From assembly GCF_016901015.1 (NCBI RefSeq), contig NZ_JAFEUP010000001.1, positions 1,116,001 through 1,180,000 on the forward strand: 64,000 nt of DNA, given 5' to 3'. Shown piece after piece: positions 45,742-53,970 of the stretch. The translations under genes and the position numbers were made by a program. Source of the DNA: Zestomonas insulae (GTDB lineage Bacteria > Pseudomonadota > Gammaproteobacteria > Pseudomonadales > Pseudomonadaceae). Every line of letters starts with the position of its first letter. Position 1 is the stretch's first letter. A model generated the notes under the pieces. The model was not told the DNA's origin and did not search any database. It saw only the letters and a program-made list of their open reading frames with translations.

Positions 45742-47166
45742 ATGCGCCAGCTGCTCTGGCTGCGCAGCGACCTGCGCGTCCACGACAACCGCGCACTGAG
45801 CGCAGCCATGAGCGCCGGGCCGACTGTCGCGCTGTACCTGGTCAGCCCCGGGCAATGGCAGGCGCACGACGACGCGCCGTGCAAGATCGACTTCTGGCGC
45901 CGCAACCTGCTCGAGCTGGCCGGCGAACTGGCGCAGCTCAACGTGCCGCTGCTGGTCCGCCGCGTGGATACCTGGCGCCAAGCGCCACAGGCGATCAGCG
46001 CGCTGTGCGAGCGACTGCAGATCGGCAGCGTGCAGGCCAACGAGGAATACGGGGTCAACGAAACCCGCCGCGACCAGGCCGTCGATCAGGCGCTGCAACG
46101 CCTCGGCGTGGCGTTCCGCCGCCACCTCGACCAACTGCTGCTGCCGCCGGGTAGCGTGCTGACCCGCAGCGGCGGGTACTTCCAGGTGTTCAGCCAGTTC
46201 CGCAAGGTCTGCCTGCAGCGCCTGCTCGACCGCTCGCCCGCCCTGCAACCCAAACCGCGCGCCCAGGCGCCGCTGCCGCTGGCCAGCGATCCGCTGCCGG
46301 CGGCGTTCGACGGCCTGCCGGGTGTCGACGCGGCGCTGGCGGCATACTGGCCGGCCGGCGAGGCGGTGGCCAGCGCACGCCTGCAGGACTTCATCGATAC
46401 CCAGATCGACGACTACCACGCGCAGCGCGACCTGCCCGCCCGCCCCGGCACCAGCCAGCTCTCCGCCTACCTGGCCTGTGGCGTGCTGTCGCCGCGCCAG
46501 TGCCTGGGCGCCGCACTCAACGCCAACCAGGGCGAGTTGGACAGCGGCCGCCAGGGCGTCGCGACCTGGATCAACGAGTTGCTCTGGCGCGAGTTCTACA
46601 AGCACATTCTGGTCGGCTTCCCGCGCGTGTCTCAGCACCGTGCGTTTCGCGCCGAGACCGAGGCACTGCCCTGGCGTGACGCGCCGGACGAGCTGGCCGC
46701 CTGGCAGCAGGGCCGCACCGGCTTTCCGCTGATCGACGCGGCGATGCGCCAACTGCTCGCCACCGGCTGGATGCACAACCGCCTGCGCATGCTGGTCGCC
46801 ATGTTCCTCAGCAAGCACCTGCTGCTCGACTGGCGCGCCGGCGAGCGCTGGTTCATGCAGCACCTGATCGATGGCGACCTGGCCGCCAACAACGGCGGCT
46901 GGCAATGGAGCGCCTCGACCGGCACCGACGCCGTGCCGTACTTCCGCCTGTTCAATCCGATCAGCCAGTCGCAGCGCTTCGACCCGCATGGGCGCTTCAT
47001 CCGCCACTGGCTGCCGGAGCTCGCCGCGCTCAGCGAACGCGACATCCACAACCCCGCGGCGCTCGGCGGGCTGCTCGCGCCGCCCGGCTACCCGGCGCCA
47101 ATTGTCGACCTCGGCGTGGGCCGCACGCGCGCCCTGCAGGCCTTCCGCGACCTGCCACGGCACTGA
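45742..47166 (+). CDS. phr: Deoxyribodipyrimidine photolyase
   Basis: A 474-residue enzyme that uses FAD and blue light to split pyrimidine dimers in DNA. The N-terminal antenna domain starts LLWLRSDLRVHDNRALS; the FAD domain includes TSQLSAYLACGVLSPRQCLG, WINELLWREFYKHIL, RTGFPLIDAAMRQLLATGWM and NNGGWQWSASTGTDAVPYFR. All class I CPD photolyase landmarks are intact. It starts one base after the MerR stop, so light-controlled co-expression is likely. Confidence 0.95.
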   Translation: MRQLLWLRSDLRVHDNRALSAAMSAGPTVALYLVSPGQWQAHDDAPCKIDFWRRNLLELAGELAQLNVPLLVRRVDTWRQAPQAISALCERLQIGSVQANEEYGVNETRRDQAVDQALQRLGVAFRRHLDQLLLPPGSVLTRSGGYFQVFSQFRKVCLQRLLDRSPALQPKPRAQAPLPLASDPLPAAFDGLPGVDAALAAYWPAGEAVASARLQDFIDTQIDDYHAQRDLPARPGTSQLSAYLACGVLSPRQCLGAALNANQGELDSGRQGVATWINELLWREFYKHILVGFPRVSQHRAFRAETEALPWRDAPDELAAWQQGRTGFPLIDAAMRQLLATGWMHNRLRMLVAMFLSKHLLLDWRAGERWFMQHLIDGDLAANNGGWQWSASTGTDAVPYFRLFNPISQSQRFDPHGRFIRHWLPELAALSERDIHNPAALGGLLAPPGYPAPIVDLGVGRTRALQAFRDLPRH

Positions 47167-47176
47167 GCCGCGCCTC

Positions 47177-47220
47177 GTTCAGCTGAGGTTCAGCCAAGGT
47201 TCAGCCGAGGTTCAGGGCGT
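47177..47220 (+). promoter_or_regulatory. Four tandem 11-bp repeats, response-regulator-like site
   Basis: GTTCAG occurs at 47177, 47188, 47199 and 47210, an exact 11-bp period, with AGGTTCAGCC-type context. Helical-phase direct repeats are typical of OmpR/PhoB-family binding sites. A -10-like TTAGCC (47226-47231) follows, so an activator bound here would sit over the -35 region. It would drive the short ORF at 47268 and the gene at 47350. Confidence 0.65.
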
Positions 47221-47267
47221 CCTCGTTAGCCTCTGCTCATCCCCACGATGACCACGAGGACCGCGCC

Positions 47268-47333
47268 ATGAAACGCCTCCCCATCCTGTTCCTCGCCGCC
47301 AGCGTGAACGGCACCAGCCGCGGCAGCCGCTGA
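47268..47333 (+). CDS. 21-codon ORF, possible gene remnant or leader peptide
   Basis: MKRLPILFLAASVNGTSRGS plus R and a stop. GAGG lies 7-8 bases before the ATG. The first 12 residues look like the start of a signal peptide, after which the reading frame ends abruptly. It may be the stump of a deleted small exported protein gene (the promoter type suggests a PepSY-like one) or a short leader for the gene 16 bases downstream. Confidence 0.35.
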   Translation: MKRLPILFLAASVNGTSRGSR

Positions 47334-47349
47334 GTGGGAGACCGCCGCG

Positions 47350-47814
47350 ATGCGCAGACTGATGCTGCTCGGCGCGGCGACGCTGGCCCTGCTGGCCGGC
47401 GTCGCCCAGGCCGACGACCAACCGTTCTGGTACTTGCAGACCAGCGTCTACACCACCCACTGGTCGCACGACCCCGAGCACAACAACCACCAGAACCTGA
47501 TCGGTGTGGAGCGCCACAACGCCGACGGCCGCTTCATCGGCGCGGCGACCTTCCGCAACTCGTATCGCCAGCGCACCCAGTACGCCTATGTCGGCAAGCG
47601 CTACGAGGCCGCCAGCCTACCGGTCTGCGCGAAGCTCTCGGCGGGGTTCATCCAGGGCTATCGCGGCGAGTACCGTGACAAGATTCCGCTCAACCGCTAC
47701 GGCGTGGCCCCGGCGATCATCCCGGCGCTGGGCGCCCACTGGGACAGCGTCGGCGCCGAACTGGTGCTGTTCGGCAACGCCGGGGCGATGCTCACCAGCG
47801 GTCTGCGCTACTGA
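47350..47814 (+). CDS. Small exported envelope protein (often annotated as sn-glycerol-3-phosphate transporter)
   Basis: A 154-residue protein with a signal peptide (MRRLMLLGAATLALLAGVAQ, cleavage near residue 21). The mature part, WYLQTSVYTTHWSHDPEHNN followed by IGVERHNADGRFIGAATFRN, matches a Pseudomonas family that I recall under the name sn-glycerol-3-phosphate transporter; the name is not supported by any motif here. Its aromatic beta-strands suggest a small outer-membrane barrel. It is not PagL, which is encoded at 48287. The 11-bp repeats upstream are its likely control region. Confidence 0.75.
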   Translation: MRRLMLLGAATLALLAGVAQADDQPFWYLQTSVYTTHWSHDPEHNNHQNLIGVERHNADGRFIGAATFRNSYRQRTQYAYVGKRYEAASLPVCAKLSAGFIQGYRGEYRDKIPLNRYGVAPAIIPALGAHWDSVGAELVLFGNAGAMLTSGLRY

Positions 47815-47899
47815 AGGACGGGCGCGCCGGCGAGAACCGAGGCGGCTGCCGGTCGGCCCGCGCCCCGGCCCGCGGACATCTGCCGTACACTGCGCGCCC

Positions 47900-48217
47900 A
47901 TGCCCGCCCTCACCCAGATTCCCCTCACCCAGTTGCCCGCCGAACCGGCCATCAGCTGCTCCAACTGCGCCGCCTGCTGCTGTCAGCTGGAAGTCATGCT
48001 GATCACCGACACCGGCGTGCCGCAGCGCTTTATCGAAGCCGACGCCTGGGGTGGCGAAGTGATGAAGCGCCTCGACGACGGCTGGTGTGCCGCCCTCGAC
48101 CGCGACAGCATGCTGTGCAGCATTTACGAACAACGCCCACTGATCTGCCGCGAGTTCGAGATGCGCTCGGCCGAGTGCCAGGACGAACGCCGCGGTATGG
48201 CGGCGATCTATCGCTGA
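47900..48217 (+). CDS. YkgJ family cysteine cluster protein
   Basis: A 105-residue protein with the N-terminal cluster ISCSNCAACCCQLE, a DRDSMLCSIYEQRPLICREF block and a final Cys in SAECQDERR. This is the YkgJ/zinc- or iron-chelating cysteine family; its role is undefined. ATG 47900 gives the family length; the frame is open far upstream only because it runs through the preceding gene. A terminator follows. Confidence 0.88.
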   Translation: MPALTQIPLTQLPAEPAISCSNCAACCCQLEVMLITDTGVPQRFIEADAWGGEVMKRLDDGWCAALDRDSMLCSIYEQRPLICREFEMRSAECQDERRGMAAIYR

Positions 48218-48242
48218 GCGCCGCCAGGCAAACGCTGGGCAG

Positions 48243-48273
48243 AAAAAAGCCGGACTCGAGGTCCGGCTTTTTT
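48243..48273. terminator. Bidirectional intrinsic terminator between YkgJ and pagL
   Basis: GCCGGAC (48249-48255) pairs with GTCCGGC (48261-48267), with A and T runs on either side. It serves the convergent YkgJ and pagL genes. Confidence 0.9.
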
Positions 48274-48286
48274 CTGCGCGATCGAC

Positions 48287-48799
48287 TCAGAAGCTGAGGC
48301 GGTAATGCAGGGTGTAGGCCTCCACCCCGTCGTTCGGCTGCTTGATCCCGGCGTTGGAGTAGTGGATCGCGCGCAGGCCGACTTCCTGGCCATTGAAACG
48401 CAGGCCGGCGCCGATGCGATCCTCGAACTGGAAGGCAGAGGCCAGATCGCGGTCTTCCAGATCGGTGTCGGCGAACAAGGCGACGCCGATACCCGCTTCG
48501 ACATACGGCTTGACCGTCTCGCCGGCGAATTCGTAGACGAACACTGGCGAGAACGACAGGCTGTGATTGCTCGAGGCTTCGTCACCGTCCCAGTAGGTGT
48601 AAGCGGCGTCCCAGTAGCCGGTCAGGCGACCGACGTCGCTCTGCCACCAGCTGGTGCCGAAGTCGAACTGGGTGCCCAGGCGATAGATCATGGTCGACTC
48701 GCTGGACTGCCCGACGGCAAAGGTAACGTCCGCTGCCGAGGCATGAGCCACGACCCCCAAGGACAAAGCTGCAAATACCGCCAGAGAACGTAGATGCAT
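48287..48799 (-). CDS. pagL: Lipid A 3-O-deacylase
   Basis: A 170-residue outer-membrane enzyme that removes the 3-O acyl chain of lipid A. A signal peptide ends near residue 22 (VVAHASA|ADV). Catalytic residues are visible: His146 and Ser148 in IHYSNAGI and Glu160 in NDGVEAYTLHY. The chain ends YRLSF with a terminal Phe for barrel assembly. In other bacteria PagL is under PhoPQ-type control; no such site is obvious here. The 152 bases upstream separate it from murI. Confidence 0.92.
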   Translation of the reverse strand: MHLRSLAVFAALSLGVVAHASAADVTFAVGQSSESTMIYRLGTQFDFGTSWWQSDVGRLTGYWDAAYTYWDGDEASSNHSLSFSPVFVYEFAGETVKPYVEAGIGVALFADTDLEDRDLASAFQFEDRIGAGLRFNGQEVGLRAIHYSNAGIKQPNDGVEAYTLHYRLSF

Positions 48800-48951
48800 A
48801 AAAACTTCCTTATTGAGAGTGACGAAAACGGGTCATCTGGTTAGGAATTATAGAAATAACCGCGCCAAGTGAAAGTCGACTTACGCCTAACAGCCACCAT
48901 CGTTCGTCAGGCGTCCAGCCTTTCACGCACCCGCTAAACGCTTTGTCCGCC

Positions 48952-49746
48952 CTAACAGGGCAAAGGTTCGACCGATTTTGCCGGGCCCCACAGCACCGGC
49001 AGTACCGCCGCCAGGTTGGCCTGCGAACCGCTCGACCAGAAGCGCGGCTCGGCGGCGGCGCCATTGGCGAGCAGGTCACGGGCGCTGAGTACGCGCTGCA
49101 AATGACGCGCCACCGCCGCGCCGGTGTCGACCAGGTTGACCGCGGCCGGCACTAGCTCGCGCAGCAGCGGCTTGAGGAAGGGATAGTGGGTGCAGCCGAG
49201 GATCAGGGTGTCGCAGCCCTCGGCCAGCAACGGCGCAACGAAGCCCTGCAATAGCGCACGGGTGCTGGCGCCGTCCAGTTCGCCGGCCTCGATGCGCTCG
49301 ACCAGCCCGGGGCACGGCTGGGTGATCACCCGCACATCGCTGGCGAAGCGGTCGAGCAGCGCGGCGAACTTGGCGCTCTTCAGCGTGCCGGTGGTGGCCA
49401 GCACGCCGACCACGCCGCTGCGCGTCGCCGCCGCGGCCGGCTTGACCGCCGGCTCCATGCCGATGATCGGCAGCTCGGGATGCCGCTCGCGCAGGTCGGC
49501 GACCGCCGCCGCCGTGGCAGTGTTGCAGGCCAGCACCAGGGCCTTGGCGCCCTGCCCGAGGAGGAAACTGGCGATTACCTGACTGCGCTCGCGGATGAAC
49601 TCCGGGGTCTTCTCGCCGTATGGCACGTGACCGCTGTCGGCGACGTACAGCAGCGATTCGGCGGGCAGCAACTGACGGATTTCGCCAAGCACCGAGAGGC
49701 CGCCGACCCCGGAATCGAACACGCCGATCGGCGCGTTATTCGGCAT
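48952..49746 (-). CDS. murI: Glutamate racemase
   Basis: A 264-residue cytoplasmic enzyme providing D-glutamate for peptidoglycan. [13 protein letters not shown] opens the protein; the two catalytic cysteines are in LACNTATAA (Cys74) and [10 protein letters not shown] (near 184). The start ATG 49746 lies inside the 3' end of moeB, an 11-base overlap, so translation is probably coupled. Last gene of the hemA-prfA-prmC-moeB-murI operon. Confidence 0.95.
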   Translation of the reverse strand: MPNNAPIGVFDSGVGGLSVLGEIRQLLPAESLLYVADSGHVPYGEKTPEFIRERSQVIASFLLGQGAKALVLACNTATAAAVADLRERHPELPIIGMEPAVKPAAAATRSGVVGVLATTGTLKSAKFAALLDRFASDVRVITQPCPGLVERIEAGELDGASTRALLQGFVAPLLAEGCDTLILGCTHYPFLKPLLRELVPAAVNLVDTGAAVARHLQRVLSARDLLANGAAAEPRFWSSGSQANLAAVLPVLWGPAKSVEPLPC

Positions 49747-50497
49747 GGGCGGGCCCACACACGGCGCAGGCCGGGTCGCGTTTGACGCGCAACTCGCGGA
49801 AGCGGCTGCCGAGCGCATCGATCAGCAGCAGCCGACCGACCAGCGGCTCGCCGAAACCGGCCAGCAACTTGAGCGCCTCGAGCGCCTGCAGACTACCGAC
49901 CAGGCCAACCAGCGGGCCGACCACGCCGGCTTCGCTGCAGGTCAGCTCGGCTTCGCTGCCGTGGCCATACAGGCAGTGGTAGCAGGGACTGTCGGCGCGG
50001 CGCGGATCGAACACCGACAGCTGGCCTTCCAGGCGGATTGCCGCGCCGCTGACCAGCGGGGTGCGCGCGGCGACGCAAGCGGCGTTGACCGCCTCGCGGG
50101 TGGTGAAGTTGTCCGAGCAGTCGAGCACCAGGTCGACCGCCGCCACCGCCGCGTCCAGCGAATCCGCATCCAGCGCACTGCGATACGGCTGCAGCTGCAC
50201 CAGCGGGTTGAGCGCACGCAGCCGCGCCATCGCCGAATCGACCTTGCTCTGTCCGACGCTGAGGCTGTCATGGGCGATCTGCCGCTGCAGGTTGGTCAGG
50301 TCGACGCTGTCGAAATCCGCCAGGTGCAGCTCGCCGACGCCGGCGGCGGCCAGGTACAGGGCCACCGGCGAACCCAGCCCACCGAGGCCGATGATCAGCA
50401 CGCGGCTCTGCTTGAGGCGCAGCTGGCCGTCGATGTCGATCTGCGCCAGCAGGATCTGCCGGCTGTAGCGCAGCAATTCTTCGTCGCTGAGCAGCAT
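49736..50497 (-). CDS. moeB: Molybdopterin-synthase adenylyltransferase (MoeB/ThiF family)
   Basis: A 253-residue E1-like enzyme that adenylates the C-terminus of a sulfur carrier protein. The ATP loop is [28 protein letters not shown] is the conserved acidic site, and zinc Cys pairs CYHCLYG and CAVCGPA are intact. ATG 50497 is chosen; the preceding GTG (50500) is equally near the AGGAG. It could serve molybdenum cofactor or thiamine sulfur transfer (MoeB or ThiF); the locus name in Pseudomonas is moeB. Confidence 0.88.
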   Translation of the reverse strand: MLLSDEELLRYSRQILLAQIDIDGQLRLKQSRVLIIGLGGLGSPVALYLAAAGVGELHLADFDSVDLTNLQRQIAHDSLSVGQSKVDSAMARLRALNPLVQLQPYRSALDADSLDAAVAAVDLVLDCSDNFTTREAVNAACVAARTPLVSGAAIRLEGQLSVFDPRRADSPCYHCLYGHGSEAELTCSEAGVVGPLVGLVGSLQALEALKLLAGFGEPLVGRLLLIDALGSRFRELRVKRDPACAVCGPAHAE

Positions 50498-50515
50498 CAC
50501 GTCACGCTCCTACGC

Positions 50516-51343
50516 TCATGTCCATTGCCCGAGGCTGATCCGCTCGTGGCCGCCGAGGTCGCGGCGGCTGGCCACGCGGGCGAAACCGCCGCGCTCGAGC
50601 AGCTCGCGCACCGCGCCAGCCTGCTCGAAGCCGTGCTCGAGCAGCAACCAGCCGCCCGCCTCCAGGTGCTGCGGCGCATCGTGGATGATCGCGCGGATAT
50701 CGTCGAGGCCGTCGCGCCCGGCCACCAGCGCGCTGGCCGGCTCGAAACGCACGTCGCCTTCACTAAGGTGACGATCATCGGCGGCGATGTACGGCGGGTT
50801 GCTGATGATCGCCGCGTAGCGCTCGCCGACCAGGGCGGCAAACCAGTGGCTGAGGCGGAACTCGGCATTGCCGAGGCCCAGGCGCAGGCGATTGCGCTCG
50901 GCCAGCGCCACCGCCTCGGCGACCCGGTCGACGCCAGTCAGCCGCCAGGCCGGGCGCTCGCTAGCCAGGGCCAGGGCGATCGCGCCGGTACCGGTGCCGA
51001 GGTCGAGCAGCCGCGCCGGGGTCGCCGGCAGCAATTCGAGGGTGGTTTCCACCAGCAGCTCGGTGTCGGCACGCGGGATCAGGGTGTCGGCGCTGACTTC
51101 CAGCTCCAGGCTCCAGAAGCCCTGCTGGCCGAGGATGTAGGCCACCGGCTCGCCCGCCTGGCGGCGACCCAACGCGGCATGAAAGCGCTCGAGCACCGCG
51201 CTGTCGACCTCGCGCTCCGGCCAGGTGCGCAGGTAGCTGCGCGGCTTGCCCAGCGCGGCGGCGAGCAGCAGCTCGGCGTCCAGCCGGGCGGTCGGCGAAT
51301 CCGGCAGTGCGGCGCTGTTCAGCAGGGATTGGATGGTGGCCAT
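50516..51343 (-). CDS. prmC: Release factor glutamine methyltransferase
   Basis: A 275-residue SAM-dependent enzyme that methylates the GGQ glutamine of release factors. SAM motif LLDLGTGTGAIALALA and catalytic IISNPPYIAADDRHL are intact. ATG 51343 gives the usual length. It lies directly after its substrate gene prfA, with 79 bases between. Confidence 0.95.
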   Translation of the reverse strand: MATIQSLLNSAALPDSPTARLDAELLLAAALGKPRSYLRTWPEREVDSAVLERFHAALGRRQAGEPVAYILGQQGFWSLELEVSADTLIPRADTELLVETTLELLPATPARLLDLGTGTGAIALALASERPAWRLTGVDRVAEAVALAERNRLRLGLGNAEFRLSHWFAALVGERYAAIISNPPYIAADDRHLSEGDVRFEPASALVAGRDGLDDIRAIIHDAPQHLEAGGWLLLEHGFEQAGAVRELLERGGFARVASRRDLGGHERISLGQWT

Positions 51344-51422
51344 GGCTTTCTCGTAGGGTGAATCGCGCTGCATCGAGCCACCAGGCGGCGTGGGGATGCG
51401 CACAGCGTCATCCACCAGGGAC

Positions 51423-52505
51423 TTAGTCGCCCAGTGCCGCCAGTTGGTCGGCCTGGTACTCGCTAAGCAGCGGCTCGATCACCGCCTCGACGCCGCCGGC
51501 GAGCACTTCGTCGAGGCTGTACAGGGTCAGGTTGATGCGGTGATCGGTGACCCGGCCCTGCGGGTAGTTGTAGGTGCGGATGCGCTCGGAGCGGTCACCG
51601 GAGCCGACCAGCAGCTTGCGCGTCTCGGAGATTTCCTTGTGCGCGGCGGCGTCCTGCTGATCCTGCAGCTTGGCCGCCAGCCAGGCCATGGCCTTGGCGC
51701 GGTTCTTGTGCTGTGAACGCTCTTCCTGGCACTCGACCACGATGCCGCTGGGCAAGTGGGTGATACGGATCGCCGAGTCGGTCTTGTTGACGTGCTGACC
51801 ACCGGCGCCGGAGGAGCGGTAAGTGTCGACGCGCAGGTCGGCCGGGTTGATCTCGATGGCCTGCTGCTCATCGGGCTCGGGCAGCACCGCCACGGTGCAG
51901 GCCGAGGTGTGGATGCGCCCCTGCGACTCGGTTTCCGGCACGCGCTGCACGCGGTGCGCGCCGGATTCGAACTTCAGCTTGGCGTAGACGTTGTCGCCCT
52001 CGACGCGGGCGATCACTTCCTTGAAGCCGCCGTGCTCGCCCTCGTTCTCCGAGAGGACTTCGACGCGCCAGCCCTGGCGCTCGGCGTAGCGCGAGTACAT
52101 GCGGAACAGGTCGCCGGAGAAGATCGCCGCTTCGTCGCCGCCGGTACCGGCACGGATTTCCAGGAACACGTTGCGCCCGTCGTTCGGGTCGCGCGGCAGC
52201 AGCATGCGCTGCAGGCGGCTTTCCAGTTCGACGAGCTGCTCCTTGGCGCTGGCCACTTCGTCCTCGGCCATCTCGCGCAGGTCCGGGTCACTGTCCTTGA
52301 GCAGCGCCTGAGCGCCCTCCAGATCGGCGAGCACCTTGCGATAGGCGCGGAACGCCTGCACCACCGGCTCGACCTCGGCATATTCCTTGGAATAGGCGCG
52401 GAACTTGGTCTGCTCGCTGATCACTTCGGCGTCGCCGAGGAGCGCGGTGAGTTCCTCGAAACGATCCTGGAGGGTGTCCAGCTTGTTCAGCAGGGAAGCT
52501 TTCAT
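51423..52505 (-). CDS. prfA: Peptide chain release factor 1
   Basis: A 360-residue factor recognising UAA and UAG. The GGQ motif is in [18 protein letters not shown] (near residue 235), target of PrmC. The stop-codon PxT region is within the [15 protein letters not shown] block. Its ATG overlaps the end of hemA by 4 bases, so translation is coupled to hemA. Confidence 0.97.
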   Translation of the reverse strand: MKASLLNKLDTLQDRFEELTALLGDAEVISEQTKFRAYSKEYAEVEPVVQAFRAYRKVLADLEGAQALLKDSDPDLREMAEDEVASAKEQLVELESRLQRMLLPRDPNDGRNVFLEIRAGTGGDEAAIFSGDLFRMYSRYAERQGWRVEVLSENEGEHGGFKEVIARVEGDNVYAKLKFESGAHRVQRVPETESQGRIHTSACTVAVLPEPDEQQAIEINPADLRVDTYRSSGAGGQHVNKTDSAIRITHLPSGIVVECQEERSQHKNRAKAMAWLAAKLQDQQDAAAHKEISETRKLLVGSGDRSERIRTYNYPQGRVTDHRINLTLYSLDEVLAGGVEAVIEPLLSEYQADQLAALGD

Positions 52506-53776
52506 GGGGCGCTCTTGTCCGTGCCCTCATCGAGGGAAAACAGTTCCTGAGCCACGGCCAGCGCATCGATGCGGCCGTCGGCGGAGAGTTTCTTCAGCTG
52601 CACGCTGGGCGCGTGCAGCAGCTTGTTGGTCAGCCCACGCGCCAGCACGGCGAGCACTTCATCCGCCGAGCTGCCGTTGGCGAGCAGGCGCTGCGCCTTG
52701 GCCAGTTCCTCGTCGCGCAGACGCTCGGCCTGCTGGCGGTAGGCCTTGAGCACGTCGACCGCGGCCAGCTCACGCAGGCGCTGCATGAAGTCGTCGGTGC
52801 CGGCGGCGACCAGTTCCTCGGCGGCCTGGGCCGCACCCTGGCGGCTCTTGAGGTTCTCGGCGATCACCTCGTGCAGGTCGTCGACGGTGTACAGGTAGAT
52901 GTCGTCCAGCTCGCCGACTTCCGCCTCGATGTCGCGCGGCACGGCGATGTCGACCATGAAGATCGGCTTGTGCTTGCGCTGCTTCAGCGCGCTTTCCACC
53001 GCGCCCTTGCCGAGGATCGGCAGCTGGCTGGCGGTGGAGCTGATGACGATGTCGCTGTGCACCAGTTCCTGCGGAATGTCGGAGAGCAGCACCGCGTGCG
53101 CGCCGAACTGCTCGGCGAGCAGGCTGGCGCGCTCGAGGGTGCGGTTGGCGACGACGATGCGTTTCACGCCCTGGTCGTGCAGGTGGCGGGCGACCAGGCT
53201 GATGGTCTCGCCAGCGCCGATCAGCAGCGCCTGGCTGCAATGCAGGTCGCTGAAGATCTGCTTGGCCAAGCTGACCGCGGCGAACGCCACCGACACCGGG
53301 TTCTCGCCAATCGCGGTGTCGGTGCGCACCAGCTTGGCGGTGCTGAAGGTGGCCTGGAACAGCCGGCCGAGCAGCGGGCCGATGGTCCCCGCCTCGCGCG
53401 CCACGGCGAACGCCGATTTCATCTGGCCGAGAATCTGCGGCTCGCCGAGCACCATCGAGTCGAGCCCGGAGGCGACGCGCATCATGTGCTGCACCGCCAT
53501 GTCTTCTTCATGCACGTAGGTGCAGGCGCGCAGGTCGTCGAGGTTGAGCCGGTGATAGTCGGCCAGCCAGGCCAGCACGGCGTCGGCACCCAGGCTGTCC
53601 TGTTCGAGGTACAGCTCGCTGCGGTTGCAGGTCGAGAGGATCGCCGCTTCACGACTGGCGGTGCGCTGGCAAAGCTGCTGCAGGGCATCGACCAACTGCT
53701 CGGGGGTGAAAGCCACGCGTTCGCGGATTTCCACCGGGGCGGTCTTGTGGTTGATACCGAGGGCGAGAAAGGCCAT
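52502..53776 (-). CDS. hemA: Glutamyl-tRNA reductase
   Basis: A 424-residue NADPH enzyme that makes glutamate-1-semialdehyde, the first committed step of heme synthesis. The nucleophile Cys50 is in [17 protein letters not shown] is at residues 9-14, and [16 protein letters not shown] binds NADPH. First gene of a leftward five-gene operon linking heme synthesis with release factor 1. Two near-identical CTNATTGTCCTA boxes precede it. It is divergent from lbcA. Confidence 0.96.
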   Translation of the reverse strand: MAFLALGINHKTAPVEIRERVAFTPEQLVDALQQLCQRTASREAAILSTCNRSELYLEQDSLGADAVLAWLADYHRLNLDDLRACTYVHEEDMAVQHMMRVASGLDSMVLGEPQILGQMKSAFAVAREAGTIGPLLGRLFQATFSTAKLVRTDTAIGENPVSVAFAAVSLAKQIFSDLHCSQALLIGAGETISLVARHLHDQGVKRIVVANRTLERASLLAEQFGAHAVLLSDIPQELVHSDIVISSTASQLPILGKGAVESALKQRKHKPIFMVDIAVPRDIEAEVGELDDIYLYTVDDLHEVIAENLKSRQGAAQAAEELVAAGTDDFMQRLRELAAVDVLKAYRQQAERLRDEELAKAQRLLANGSSADEVLAVLARGLTNKLLHAPSVQLKKLSADGRIDALAVAQELFSLDEGTDKSAP

Positions 53777-53805
53777 GCAGGGTCGCTGACGGAAACGGGA
53801 AGCCG

Positions 53806-53859
53806 CTAATTGTCCTACGTCACCCCAAGGAGAACAACCACTGCGACTTATTGTCCTAA
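53806..53859. promoter_or_regulatory. Repeated box in the hemA-lbcA divergent region
   Basis: CTAATTGTCCTA (53806-53817) and CTTATTGTCCTA (53847-53858) are direct repeats 41 bases apart, immediately upstream of hemA. On the minus strand they read TAGGACAATNAG. They could be twin -10 regions or binding sites for a hemA regulator. Confidence 0.4.
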
Positions 53860-53970
53860 CTTGCGAGTCAAGCTGCGCGACCACCCTCTCGGACGGGCCT
53901 CCGCCCCATGGGTTTGCCCCACGGCTTGTGTCATCATGCGTGAAACCTAGGCAAGTCGCCCTTCTTCTAT

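Noticed and set aside
47177..47220. GTTCAG repeats as a mini CRISPR array
   Set aside because: The units are 11 bp without spacers and no cas gene is near; helical periodicity fits protein binding.
47350..47814. Assignment of this gene as pagL from its position next to phr
   Set aside because: It lacks the PagL His-x-Ser and Glu triad; the true pagL with these residues is at 48287-48799 on the minus strand.
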